Shown piece by piece: positions 18,603-27,212 of a stretch of 64,000 bases of DNA (positions are counted from its first letter, which is position 1; every line of letters begins with the position of its first letter). The notes under the pieces were generated by a model. That model saw only the letters and a program-made list of their open reading frames with translations, was not told the DNA's origin and ran no database searches. This DNA comes from JANYHH01 sp965249745. Lineage in GTDB: Bacteria; Deinococcota; Deinococci; Deinococcales; JAAFIG01. The position numbers and the translations under genes were made by a program. The stretch is taken from NCBI GenBank assembly GCA_965249745.1, contig OZ252252.1:4960001-5024000 (forward strand), given 5' to 3'.

Positions 18603-18812
18603 ATGCAGCATAGACCCATCCAAGACGGGACGATGTCGTTACACTTTTGTCCCGTAGTTAGCACTTTGATTGCCTGGTCGCTGCTGACAGAAGACGATGT
18701 GATTCGGATTATGCAGTCACTGCACCATGTACTGGGCCTTAAGAAACTGTTGCAGAAATATTTTCAGAAACAGCAAACGTTATTCGAAAAGACATCCAGA
18801 TTGTTATGGTGA
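18603..18812 (+). CDS. Small hypothetical protein at the island edge
   Basis: This 69-codon frame has an ATG with AGGAAAGGT about 5 nt upstream, which is why the shorter start is preferred to 18579. The product (MQHRPIQDGTMSLHFCPVVSTLIAW, then a lysine/glutamine-rich C-terminus) is not recognised. It could be a small gene of the island, a remnant of a longer transposed gene, or a chance frame in AT-rich DNA. It is on the opposite strand to the four-gene operon and converges on it. Confidence 0.3.
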   Translation: MQHRPIQDGTMSLHFCPVVSTLIAWSLLTEDDVIRIMQSLHHVLGLKKLLQKYFQKQQTLFEKTSRLLW

Positions 18813-18848
18813 CAAAAAAATGCTAAATCTCAAAATCCGTTTAGAAAT

Positions 18849-19790
18849 CTATATCGAAATTAAAATACATTTATCTGAGGGCGCGGAATAGCTGTCAGAA
18901 TTATAAATTGCCATTTGAGAATAGCAAATTTGCACATCTTCCTTTTCGAGAGCGAGTAATCCAGCCCCAAGAGTAGAAATTTTGTTATTCAATGGCACGA
19001 TTACAGTTCCGTATTCATTAAAACGATCTAGTTGAGTGGCAATATCAAACTTTGTCCTTGCTGGATCTGCAAGTGAAAACGTAAATTCTTTCACACTTGC
19101 TCCGTAATAGCTGACCAATTCCGCAACAAAGTTGCTGTTACGCTCAAAGAATGTGGGATTCATTGAATCTTCTTTTCTTCCTACACCGATAGAAATTAAG
19201 TCAGGTTCGAGAATATCAAGTGTGTCACGAGCGCGGTCTATCTCAAAGCCTGCTAGAACTACAGCATGAAGTGGCTTTGCACTTCCTAGTAATCCAGAAT
19301 ACCCTACTACCGACCTGAGTTTGATCAAACGTTTACTAAGCCATTCATAGTTCATTTCATCAGCAGGGTTGTAAACAAATATTAGTTGTTTACTTTGATC
19401 TTGTCCCTTCCAGTTCCAAAGCAGTTTTAACAACATTAACAACATTTCTCGCGTAAAAGTGGTGATGTCTGCTACTACAACGTTAGCGTTGTTAAGATTC
19501 GCATTTTGTAACCCATCGGATAATGCGTCTGCTGAGACTAATGGAGACACAGAACTGAATCGAGTATGTATCAATTTTTCGCCTAAAGCCTGTTGTATCA
19601 ATATGTAGTTTTCATTCGATAAATCTTCAAATTCTTGAACTTGACCAACAATACTTACTCCAATTGCGTTCGGGTCGAGAGCTAGCGCAATTGATAGAGA
19701 TCGCTTTTCAAAGCTGGCACAACAAATAAAGATATCAATCTCTTTAGGTAGTGAAGCCCTTGCGTCTTTAAGAAATACTGTATGAATCAT
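18849..19790 (-). CDS. Unrecognised protein, fourth gene of the methyltransferase/ATPase operon
   Basis: The 313-residue protein matches no family I can name. It starts with an alpha/beta pattern: IDIFICCASFEKRSLSIALAL near residue 18 and NANVVVADITTFTREMLLMLL near residue 105. Then come VVGYSGLLGSAKPLHAVVLAGFE and EPDLISIGVGRKEDS, and it ends with a strand-rich region containing VIVPLNNKISTLGAGLLAL. The strands and CASFE/DITTFTRE segments suggest a Rossmann-like sensor or enzyme domain. No nuclease motif (PD-ExK, HNH, GIY-YIG) is evident. It overlaps the ATPase gene by 4 nt, so it is co-translated with it and probably acts in the same system, perhaps as effector or sensor. Function is unknown. 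Confidence 0.7.
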   Translation of the reverse strand: MIHTVFLKDARASLPKEIDIFICCASFEKRSLSIALALDPNAIGVSIVGQVQEFEDLSNENYILIQQALGEKLIHTRFSSVSPLVSADALSDGLQNANLNNANVVVADITTFTREMLLMLLKLLWNWKGQDQSKQLIFVYNPADEMNYEWLSKRLIKLRSVVGYSGLLGSAKPLHAVVLAGFEIDRARDTLDILEPDLISIGVGRKEDSMNPTFFERNSNFVAELVSYYGASVKEFTFSLADPARTKFDIATQLDRFNEYGTVIVPLNNKISTLGAGLLALEKEDVQICYSQMAIYNSDSYSAPSDKCILISI

Positions 19791-21595
19791 TCGTCCTCCT
19801 CTATAGGAAAAAGACTTTCCATACGATGGTCTGGAACTGGCGTTCCCTTTACAATTCGTTGTCTTACAAACTGTTCTGAGTCAGTGCAAGCAATCTCGAG
19901 GTCATTTGCACTAACTTGAAGATATCCTGCATAGCCTGACGGATCAATCTTAAAATATGGAGCGAGTCGTCTACTGAGAATATATTGACGCTTCCTACCA
20001 ATTCCCTCTTTAGTTGTGACTGTAGAGATTTGAAGATAATTCCATTCAACTCCAAGTTTCAAAACACTCTCCACTAGAGGAGATAACTGATCTGAAACCA
20101 TGATTGAAATGAGTCTACGTTCTGAAGCGTGTTCATCGAGAATACGAGTGCGGAAAGCTTTTCCGAGAGAATTTAAGAATGTCCTCAAATGTTCACTTAT
20201 TTGACCCGCATGATCTATACGCTCTACTTGATTAGACTCTGACACTTTCAGTTTATCAAAATTTGAGAGTATAAACTCTTCAGACCACTGGGCAATTACT
20301 GTGTTCTGGATAGTATGAGGGATACTTATTACAGGTTCTGATTGTTCGTTTTGCGCTACCACAGCGCTCCACATTAAAGATGCTGGTTCAAGAAACTGGC
20401 GGATAATTCCCGAAGAAATGTTCACTATACTTTTGAATCCTGCATAACTATAAGTTGCACTATTTTTGCTCTTACCTGCTAATTCACGCATGTATTCTGG
20501 TCGAGCGTATCGAGTTGAATCATCTGATGCTCGATAGCCTCGTCCTTCCCCATCGTCGTGTTTTTGGCGAAGAGCTATACCAATTTGTTTAATTTTCTCT
20601 TCTTGCTCTTGATTCTGTGGGAAAAAATCAACTGGATTACACTGAATATTTGCAACTTCAAGACGACGTTTAACAATGGCTTCTACTCTTTGATAATAAT
20701 GATTTATATTTGATGTATAAATCGTATTTACATTAATTTCATTATAATCATGAGGGCTTTCGATAAGCTGTCCAGAAACTGTACGATAAGTCTTATATCG
20801 ATATTGTGTACTAATCTTAAGACATAAATACTTAGTTGTACGACAAGATACCCATGAATTTAAAATTCGTTGCATATTTTCATCTAAAATATCAGCATCA
20901 TCGAGCATTACAAAAATTGGCGCATCGGGTGTAAAACTTAATGACTGAATACTTTCAGCTAAAGGCACTAAAAAATCAAGATAACCAGCAAGAGTTCCCT
21001 GAAACGCTGGTAAATTCTTATTAAAAGATAGTAATTTTAAATAGCGTAACGCAGAAAGAATTTCTTTCTCACAGATTTGAGCCATTAAGTAAAAAATATT
21101 GCTTGATGAATTAGGAGGATTTTCGGGTTCTTGTAACCATCCAATTCCACTGAGTAAGTTTAAAAATGTCCGCGAGTATAGTTTCTGAATCTCAACACTA
21201 TACTCATCAAGATTAAAACTTGTGCTCAAATCAGCAAATCCTAAAATAATTTTATGTGCAACTCGCATACACAAAATATGCTCTGCAAACGTAACAAATT
21301 GTGATCCTGCAAGACGTTCAAATTCTGGAACGGTGAGATTCGCTGAACGTAGCGGAATATGAAATGCTAGATGGTCAAGTTCCGAAAGTTTAGCTACTTT
21401 CCCTGCTGCAAGCTGCACTCGCGGCTCGAGATAACGTAACATCATGCTCTTACCTGTCCCCCTCGAGCCGTGAATAAAAGTATGACTAACCACTTTTAAT
21501 TGCGGGTAGTCAGACATTGCTTCAACAATAAATAACTTAGCCACAAGTTCGGGAGTTAAAGATTCAGGAGTTGTAACACTAAATGGATTATCCAT
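19787..21595 (-). CDS. ORC/CDC6-like AAA+ ATPase of a putative defence operon
   Basis: The 602-residue protein has an N-terminal P-loop NTPase: Walker A HGSRGTGKS (residues 42-50) and Walker B IFVMLDDAD (227-234), with an upstream helix typical of ORC/CDC6 or STAND-like ATPases. The C-terminal ~250 residues look helical and may contain winged-helix DNA-binding segments (VESVLKLGVEWNYLQIS, GRKRQYILSRRLAPYF). ATPases of this type are common in phage-defence loci as switch or motor modules. The start overlaps the HD gene end by 8 nt. Base composition is AT-rich, unlike the chromosome, so the gene was probably acquired with its neighbours. Activity and trigger are unknown. Confidence 0.75.
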   Translation of the reverse strand: MDNPFSVTTPESLTPELVAKLFIVEAMSDYPQLKVVSHTFIHGSRGTGKSMMLRYLEPRVQLAAGKVAKLSELDHLAFHIPLRSANLTVPEFERLAGSQFVTFAEHILCMRVAHKIILGFADLSTSFNLDEYSVEIQKLYSRTFLNLLSGIGWLQEPENPPNSSSNIFYLMAQICEKEILSALRYLKLLSFNKNLPAFQGTLAGYLDFLVPLAESIQSLSFTPDAPIFVMLDDADILDENMQRILNSWVSCRTTKYLCLKISTQYRYKTYRTVSGQLIESPHDYNEINVNTIYTSNINHYYQRVEAIVKRRLEVANIQCNPVDFFPQNQEQEEKIKQIGIALRQKHDDGEGRGYRASDDSTRYARPEYMRELAGKSKNSATYSYAGFKSIVNISSGIIRQFLEPASLMWSAVVAQNEQSEPVISIPHTIQNTVIAQWSEEFILSNFDKLKVSESNQVERIDHAGQISEHLRTFLNSLGKAFRTRILDEHASERRLISIMVSDQLSPLVESVLKLGVEWNYLQISTVTTKEGIGRKRQYILSRRLAPYFKIDPSGYAGYLQVSANDLEIACTDSEQFVRQRIVKGTPVPDHRMESLFPIEEDE

Positions 21596-22634
21596 TAGAA
21601 AAACCTTTCTCTAATCGATTATGCAGCACAACCCCACTCCATTCAGGGTATTTCGTCGATATAGAATTTTGTAAATTTGGATATCCTTCATCTCTAAGTT
21701 GAAAAGTCTCATGCTCTATTGTATCTAAGCTAGAATCTGAGCATATTTCTACATGTGCATGGATTAAATCCACCCGAACAGCTTCTAGCATAAATCTCGA
21801 GCAATATAATCTTTCCATATTCATTTTATCTAATCGTTCAAGAATAAAATCTATTAAGTAAATATTTTTTAAACCTAATGAGTATTTTCTTATGGTTTTT
21901 TCTTTCGGTATTTTAAATTCAATTCTAACCGATCTTCCTTCATAGTCATATTTTACGCTATCAATTGAGTTTGCATACTGATGATGCACTTCACTTTCTT
22001 GCAAAATGCCTGATTCGTCTTCAACTAGTGCCGAGCTAGTACGATATCGATCTTCGCAAATCTCATCCGCAAAACGTAAAATTGCCGCCAGCAGTTGAGG
22101 TCGATACGAAACACCCCCAAAATCTTTTGAAATGGCGAACGGATGCTGCCCGATTGTGTCTTTAGAATTATTTCTCATTCCGCCGTGAGCTTCTGCAACT
22201 ATACTGATGTTTTTTGCTTCAAATCTATCAATTAAACCGTTGCCAAGATCGTTTAAAATTCTAAAAACTTGACCTTCATGTCCCTCACGTCCATACAAAT
22301 TTCCTGCATCGTGTATTAAAATTGCAACAAGTAGAACATATGTCTCATACGGCAATAATTTATATTCTGACAAACTATTATTTAAACCCAAAAGCATACC
22401 TGCATGTTTAATTACTGTATCAATATGTTTTACACCATGATCTGTTAAAACTCTACTACTATTATTTGTATATCCAATCCATTGATAATAGTTATCACAT
22501 AGATATTTTTTAATTGATACATATTTAGCAAGGTATGTTAAATCACCATTAGGAAACATTATGCCACTTACACTTTGCTCAATCAGTTTCCGTTCAAGTG
22601 GGAGCGTTAGCGTCGGGTGAGACGATTGATTCAT
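21588..22634 (-). CDS. HD-domain phosphohydrolase of the same operon
   Basis: The 348-residue protein carries an HD metal-dependent phosphohydrolase domain. Candidate ligands run in order: DHGVKH (H66, H70), LIHDAGN (H108-D109), EGHE (H119), and AEAHGG (H150), followed by RFADEICEDR with the distal aspartate. HD proteins hydrolyse nucleotides, cyclic nucleotides or nucleic acids, so it could deplete or process nucleotides, or make or degrade a signal, in a defence response; this is inference. It overlaps both neighbouring genes by a few nt. AT-rich composition fits horizontal gain with the operon. Confidence 0.8.
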   Translation of the reverse strand: MNQSSHPTLTLPLERKLIEQSVSGIMFPNGDLTYLAKYVSIKKYLCDNYYQWIGYTNNSSRVLTDHGVKHIDTVIKHAGMLLGLNNSLSEYKLLPYETYVLLVAILIHDAGNLYGREGHEGQVFRILNDLGNGLIDRFEAKNISIVAEAHGGMRNNSKDTIGQHPFAISKDFGGVSYRPQLLAAILRFADEICEDRYRTSSALVEDESGILQESEVHHQYANSIDSVKYDYEGRSVRIEFKIPKEKTIRKYSLGLKNIYLIDFILERLDKMNMERLYCSRFMLEAVRVDLIHAHVEICSDSSLDTIEHETFQLRDEGYPNLQNSISTKYPEWSGVVLHNRLEKGFSNG

Positions 22635-23683
22635 TGTGCATTGAGTCCTGTAATTTGCGAAAAGAGTGCTTGTGCTAAAAGGGGTGGAACAGCATTACCA
22701 ACTTGTTGTTGTTGAAATCCGATAGAGCCAACAAACGTAAACGAATCAGGGAATGATTGCAATCTTGCTGCTTCACGAACTGAAAGACCCCTATCACTCC
22801 AAGGATGAACAAGCATATTTTTCCTAAAATTACCAATAACAACGGAGGGTCTATCAGCGTGTAGTCTTCGATAGATTCCTGTATGGCAACCATTGACATT
22901 TGTATAATTTTTCATAAGTTTTGGCGGTATATTTTCCCAATTACCACCTTGCGGAATGTGAGAGTAGCGCTCAAGAATCTGTGGTGCATTCCTAGTGACA
23001 AGGTGGTTTGAGCAAGATCGCAAATTTCCTCGAAGCACTTGCGCGTATGCAGATGGTGCAGTACGTCTGTAACGTTTCTTATCTTCATTTGCACCATTTT
23101 CTAGCACTGGAAGGTCATCAATAGCTTGAGCAACCGTGACAATTTCATCCTGCGCTAATGGAGCTTCAATTGCGAGACCTTCACGTGAACCTATTACAAA
23201 TAGCCTTGATCTATTTTGTGGAACTCCAAAATCCATTGCATTCAGAACAAAATCTGATGTTGTATAACCTAAGTCATTTAACCCTTGAAGAATTTCGTCA
23301 AAAAACGAGCCGCCATCAGTTTCCAAGATGCCTTTTACATTTTCAAAAACTACCCAATGTGGATTGATTTCCCTAACAATGCGAAGGTACTCGGTAAAAA
23401 GCCAGTTATCTGGATTTCCAACTGATCGAGTTTTTTGGTTGGATGTTGAAAAGCCTTGGCAGGGTGGTCCACCAAAAACAATGATTTCTTCGTCGCTTTC
23501 TGGTAGGGCAAGACCCGTCACCTTCCGAATATCTTGCTGAATCATGTTAACGCCTGAGTGATTTTGCTGATACGTTGCTGCCGCATAGAAATCCGCTTCA
23601 ACAGCATGCAACACTCGTATCCCTGAAAGTTGAGCACCAACTGACATTCCTCCTGCGCCAGAAAACAAGTCAATGCCAATCAT
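22631..23683 (-). CDS. DNA (cytosine-5-)-methyltransferase
   Basis: The 350-residue protein has the full set of C5-methyltransferase motifs in order: I DLFSGAGG (5-12), IV GGPPCQGFS (71-79, nucleophile C75), VI ENVKG (114-118), VIII QNRSRLFVIG, then a variable target-recognition segment, and X VGNAVPP. It transfers methyl from SAM to cytosine C5 in a specific DNA sequence that cannot be read from the gene. No restriction endonuclease is next to it; instead HD, AAA+ and unknown genes follow with overlaps, so the methylation may mark self DNA for a non-classical restriction or abortive system. It is the first gene of the AT-rich operon and has its own promoter. Confidence 0.92.
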   Translation of the reverse strand: MIGIDLFSGAGGMSVGAQLSGIRVLHAVEADFYAAATYQQNHSGVNMIQQDIRKVTGLALPESDEEIIVFGGPPCQGFSTSNQKTRSVGNPDNWLFTEYLRIVREINPHWVVFENVKGILETDGGSFFDEILQGLNDLGYTTSDFVLNAMDFGVPQNRSRLFVIGSREGLAIEAPLAQDEIVTVAQAIDDLPVLENGANEDKKRYRRTAPSAYAQVLRGNLRSCSNHLVTRNAPQILERYSHIPQGGNWENIPPKLMKNYTNVNGCHTGIYRRLHADRPSVVIGNFRKNMLVHPWSDRGLSVREAARLQSFPDSFTFVGSIGFQQQQVGNAVPPLLAQALFSQITGLNAQ

Positions 23684-23690
23684 TCGTAAA

Positions 23691-23721
23691 ATTTTAACAT
23701 TTTGGATGTATCGCCTGTCAA
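23691..23721 (-). promoter_or_regulatory. Promoter of the methyltransferase-HD-ATPase operon
   Basis: On the minus strand TTGACA (23716-23721) is followed after 19 bp by TAAAAT (23691-23696), which lies 7 nt before the methyltransferase ATG. The spacing to the ATG suggests a leaderless transcript. A closer -10 reading, GTTAAA with 17-bp spacing, is also possible. Confidence 0.55.
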
Positions 23722-23979
23722 AGGAATACCCTCGGTAAGAGTAAAATTACTCTGATCTACCACGAAATCTCGAGCCTTATCTACTCGGCATTTAAAGGTC
23801 TGTTGCTCCCAAGTTACCCTCTACCAACGCGTCGAATCATTAACCGCTCGAGTTCGAGTATTCGACAAACTTGGTATAGCAGTCCCAAACACGAAAAAGT
23901 GAAGTGGTAGATTCTTGCATGAACATGCCATGACCAGAAATGCTTTAACTTAGCCAAGCCCTCAAAATCCGAAACTGCT

Positions 23980-25038
23980 CTAGAAATTATTGTTCCGATC
24001 CCGGTGAATCACGTACACGATGCTAAGCGCCGTGGAGGTCGCCAACAGGCTCGAGGGGCCGTAGCTCACGAGCGGCAGGGTTAACCCGGTGAGCGGGGCG
24101 ACGCCAATCGCGGCTCCGATGTTCTCCAGGACTTGAAAGCCGATCAGCGCCAGCACGCCGCCGATCACTAGGCGGTCGTTGCTGAGGCCGCACTCGCCAC
24201 CCATCATCGTGATGCGCCAGAACAGGGCGACGTACGCCAGCAAGAGCAGCGCACCACCGACGAAGCCTTGTTCCTCGGCCCAGGGAGCGAAGATGAAATC
24301 GGTGTGGTCCTCTGGGATGAAACCGCCCTGGCTCTGCGTGCCCTGCTTGTACCCCTTACCGCTCAGGCCGCCGGAACCGATGGCAATGCGGCTCTGGATG
24401 TACTGGTAACCTTTGCCTCGAGGGTCCTTGTCGGGGTTCAGGAAGATCGTCAGGCGGTCCACCTGGTAGGGCTTCAAACGCGGCACGACCACCGTGGGGA
24501 CCAGCACGACAATGGCAATCAGCGCGACGAGCGCGTGTCGGAACGGCATCCCACGCACCAGCAACATGCCAACCACAATGGCAATCAGTACCAGCGCCCC
24601 GCCGGTATCGCCCGTGCCGACGAAAACAATCCCGATCATCGGCAGGGAAATCAGCGCCACCGGCAGGTAATCCTTGAGGCTGCGAATCGGGTCGCGCATG
24701 TACCGCGCCAGCATCAGAATCAGGGCCAGCTTCCCAAACTCGAGCGGCTGGAATTGAAAGCCGGGCAGCGCGAACCAGTTGCGGTTGCCGTTGATTTCCA
24801 CGCCGAAAACGCTGACCGCGACCAGCAACACCAGCGCAATCCCGTACAGCGGAAAGGTCAACTGGTAAATGCCGCGCCGTCCCAGGAACCAGATCACGAC
24901 CGGCGGCACGAGCATCAACGCCATACCGAAGAGTTGCTTCTGTACGTTCTCAGGCGTGGCCACGCTCGAGACGGTCAACAAACCGATTCCCAGAATCAGG
25001 ACGGTCATAAAGGGCAGGGCGACTTCGCGGTTCAACAC
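23980..25038 (-). CDS. rodA: Rod shape-determining protein RodA (peptidoglycan polymerase)
   Basis: The 352-residue SEDS-family membrane protein has about ten hydrophobic segments and the family features GNRNWFALPGFQFQPLEFGKLALILMLA and PWAEEQGFVGG, ending in VAPLTGLTLPLVSYGPSSLLATSTALSIVYVI. RodA polymerises glycan strands from lipid II in lateral wall growth and pairs with PBP2, whose gene is at the left edge of this window. The GTG start is not strongly supported by a ribosome site. It is followed upstream, with about 50 bp between, by the racemase-like gene on the same strand. Confidence 0.95.
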   Translation of the reverse strand: MLNREVALPFMTVLILGIGLLTVSSVATPENVQKQLFGMALMLVPPVVIWFLGRRGIYQLTFPLYGIALVLLVAVSVFGVEINGNRNWFALPGFQFQPLEFGKLALILMLARYMRDPIRSLKDYLPVALISLPMIGIVFVGTGDTGGALVLIAIVVGMLLVRGMPFRHALVALIAIVVLVPTVVVPRLKPYQVDRLTIFLNPDKDPRGKGYQYIQSRIAIGSGGLSGKGYKQGTQSQGGFIPEDHTDFIFAPWAEEQGFVGGALLLLAYVALFWRITMMGGECGLSNDRLVIGGVLALIGFQVLENIGAAIGVAPLTGLTLPLVSYGPSSLLATSTALSIVYVIHRDRNNNF

Positions 25039-25089
25039 GGCAGGATCACGCCGCCCAGTTTCGCCCTCAAAAGTGAGGGTTGCAAGGGG

Positions 25090-25629
25090 TCAGATCGCCA
25101 TTGCCAAATGCAGCGCCCGCACCAACGCCGTCTCGAGCGGTTCGATAATCGTGAGATCGGGGCGGGCGGCGCGAAGTAATTCAGCCGTCTGCGCGTGTCC
25201 GGTCACGCCCAGCACGAGGACACTAACGTCCGGGTGGTCCTGAGCGGCGGCAATCGGATCGTACAAACGCTCAGGTTTCAACACCGCCCACGAGCGGCCC
25301 GTGGCGGCGGCGGCCTCCAAGCTGGCTTCGCCCGCGCCGACCACGGGAATCCTCACCAGCCTGCGCGCTTTGAGGGCACCGGGTTGCGAGGTGCAATCAA
25401 CGACCACCGCATCCATACCGTCACGTTCTGCCTCTAAGACGCGAGCCACGACGCCGGGCGCAGCGGCGAGCACGTCCTCCTCGGTTCGCACCCGAAGGGT
25501 CCCCGCCTCGAGCCAGACATGGGACAGGTGCAGGTCGGGGCGAGCGAGCTGTCGCAAACTCTCACTGACCGCCGCCCGGTCTTCCGGGGTCGGATCGGCG
25601 TTCGGGGTGACGATGCGAATCTGGCGCAT
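25090..25629 (-). CDS. Aspartate/glutamate (hydantoin) racemase-family protein
   Basis: The 179-residue protein has the Asp/Glu/hydantoin racemase fold pattern: MRQIRIVTPNADP at the N-terminus, first-site motif VVVDCTSQPG (cysteine present) and GVTGHAQTAELLRAARP. Members invert a stereocentre with two cysteines. Here the second position, usually a cysteine in (L)GC(T)G, reads LGVTG, so one catalytic cysteine is replaced by valine. Racemisation is therefore doubtful; decarboxylase-type or non-catalytic roles are possible. It lies next to rodA; a link to wall D-amino acids is only a guess. Confidence 0.7.
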   Translation of the reverse strand: MRQIRIVTPNADPTPEDRAAVSESLRQLARPDLHLSHVWLEAGTLRVRTEEDVLAAAPGVVARVLEAERDGMDAVVVDCTSQPGALKARRLVRIPVVGAGEASLEAAAATGRSWAVLKPERLYDPIAAAQDHPDVSVLVLGVTGHAQTAELLRAARPDLTIIEPLETALVRALHLAMAI

Positions 25630-25803
25630 GGCGAAAGCATGTCACAGATCGCCTCCGATGCCCGCGATCCCACCGCGACAGCGCCTGAGTCTCGAGCTTC
25701 ACAGGTTGCTACGAGCACGTCAAAAACTATCTTTTCCCCGACCCCACAGCCCACCACCTCGAGCCGACTCACCCAAAGGCTTCAAGGTTTGTAAACTGCG
25801 CCC

Positions 25804-26163
25804 ATGACCATCTTCGAGAAAATCATCGCCCGCGAGATTCCGTCCAGCATCGTGTACGAGGACGAACATTTCATCGCCTTCAAGGACATCAACCCGAAAG
25901 CCCCGGTTCACGTGCTCTGCGTGCCGAAAAAAGTCTCGAGCCGCTTGAACGAGATCACCGATCCATTGGAGTTGGGACAGTTGTTTCTGACCGCGAATCG
26001 GGTCGCGGGGAAATCGTTGGGACTGAGCGATTACCGCCTCGCGGTCAATGTCGGCGCGGGTGCGGGTCAGATCGTGTTTCACACGCACGTGCATATTCTG
26101 GGCGGTTGGGACAACGCGGACGCCGACGCCCATCACGACGCGCTGGCGGCCCGAGACGGCTGA
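25804..26163 (+). CDS. HIT-family nucleotide hydrolase (HinT-like)
   Basis: The 119-residue protein is a small HIT-domain hydrolase with the start MTIFEKIIAREIPSSIVYED, the INPKAPVHVLCVPK segment and the catalytic triad HTHVHILGG near the C-terminus. HinT-type proteins hydrolyse aminoacyl or lysyl adenylates and AMP phosphoramidates. It begins at ATG 25804 directly after a leaderless -10 TAAACT (25792-25797, 6-nt spacer) with no ribosome site. It stands alone and is divergent from the racemase-like gene. Confidence 0.93.
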   Translation: MTIFEKIIAREIPSSIVYEDEHFIAFKDINPKAPVHVLCVPKKVSSRLNEITDPLELGQLFLTANRVAGKSLGLSDYRLAVNVGAGAGQIVFHTHVHILGGWDNADADAHHDALAARDG

Positions 26164-26313
26164 GCTAGCATGGTGTATGACGAATTGTCGTTACTTTCTC
26201 GAGGGGACTGACGTGAGTCTGTCCAAGGCAATGCATCCGTAGTGCTTCGCCCGGCCGAACCCGTCACCGATTTCAGCGTCTCACAAGAAAGTTCCTCGAG
26301 CACTCCACCCGCT

Positions 26314-27129
26314 TCACGTGTCCGGGTCACGGCGGCGAATCAGCAATCCCTCGCGCAGGAAGGCTTCGATCACGCCCTCCAGCCCCGCCACATCGCGCTC
26401 CAAGGTTTGCGCCACCTCGAGCGGCGTCTTGCCACGCCCGAGTTGCGCCAGCACTTCGACATTGGGTTTGCCGTGCGTGGCGCGGGCGCGATTGTACTGA
26501 TCGGTGATCGGGTTCACGGCGTCGCGGCCCCTGAGGGTGAAGGTGTAGCGCTCCGAGGCCCACGCGCCGATAATGCGCGGCAGAGTCAGCACGACTGGGC
26601 GGAGCGGCGCGGGGTAGGCACCGGATTCTCGCGTGCCAGTGTAAATCTTCCCGAGGGCCGCGCCATCGAAATGCAGGGATGTAAAGCCGTTGTTCAACCC
26701 TCGAGTCCCGGTGAAGCCCTCGCCGGGTTGCACCTTCCAGGCGCGCTCTTGCACGCCGGAGAGTGCGTGAACCACGGGACGTCCCAGGCGGATCACTTCG
26801 GCAATCCCGCCGGAGGTGAAGGCGAGCGTCAGCTCCAACAGGGCCGGGTCGCCCCAGAGCTGCTCAGAAGTTTTGACCGCGTTGGCGTTCACCAGATGCC
26901 CCTCAAACAGCAGCGCCACGGCGACCAGATTCCCCTCGAGGTGCATTGTCAGCGCACCGTCCAGTTCCAGCGTTTCCAGATGGGTGCACAGGCGGTCCAG
27001 AGCCACAAAGCTGCCGTGCAAGCCGCGCATGACCCGTTCCCCGTCGGGCAAGACCCGTACCAGCGGCAGCTCGGCGTCGGGGTAGGCGCGTTCCAGGCTA
27101 GTCAGCGGGGATGGCTTCGCGGCGGACAC
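26314..27129 (-). CDS. Conserved hypothetical protein with possible C-terminal winged helix
   Basis: The 271-residue protein is not recognised. The middle is a mix of strands (RVMRGLHGSFVALDRLCTHLETLELDG, LTMHLEGNLVAVALLF). The C-terminal ~70 residues (QYNRARATHGKPNVEVLAQLGRGKTPLEVAQTLERDVAGLEGVIEAFLREGLL) look like a winged-helix or helical module, with a basic tail. It begins at a GTG with only a weak ribosome site. A regulator or sensor role is possible but not supported further. Confidence 0.6.
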   Translation of the reverse strand: MSAAKPSPLTSLERAYPDAELPLVRVLPDGERVMRGLHGSFVALDRLCTHLETLELDGALTMHLEGNLVAVALLFEGHLVNANAVKTSEQLWGDPALLELTLAFTSGGIAEVIRLGRPVVHALSGVQERAWKVQPGEGFTGTRGLNNGFTSLHFDGAALGKIYTGTRESGAYPAPLRPVVLTLPRIIGAWASERYTFTLRGRDAVNPITDQYNRARATHGKPNVEVLAQLGRGKTPLEVAQTLERDVAGLEGVIEAFLREGLLIRRRDPDT

Positions 27130-27212
27130 GGCTTCACCGACTCGAGCCTGGGGTGCGGCGCTGGAGTGAAATGAACTTCACGGGAGAATCCGAGGGTTCG
27201 ACATAGAGGGGG

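Noticed and set aside
18487..18848. Integrase, attachment site or tRNA at the island edge
   Set aside because: No integrase-like frame, tRNA or direct repeats are visible at either end.
22631..23683. Idea that the island's methyltransferase recognises CTCGAG
   Set aside because: No target can be read from the gene; XhoI-type enzymes need not be C5-type, and over-representation is the opposite of restriction avoidance. Kept only as a question for methylome data.
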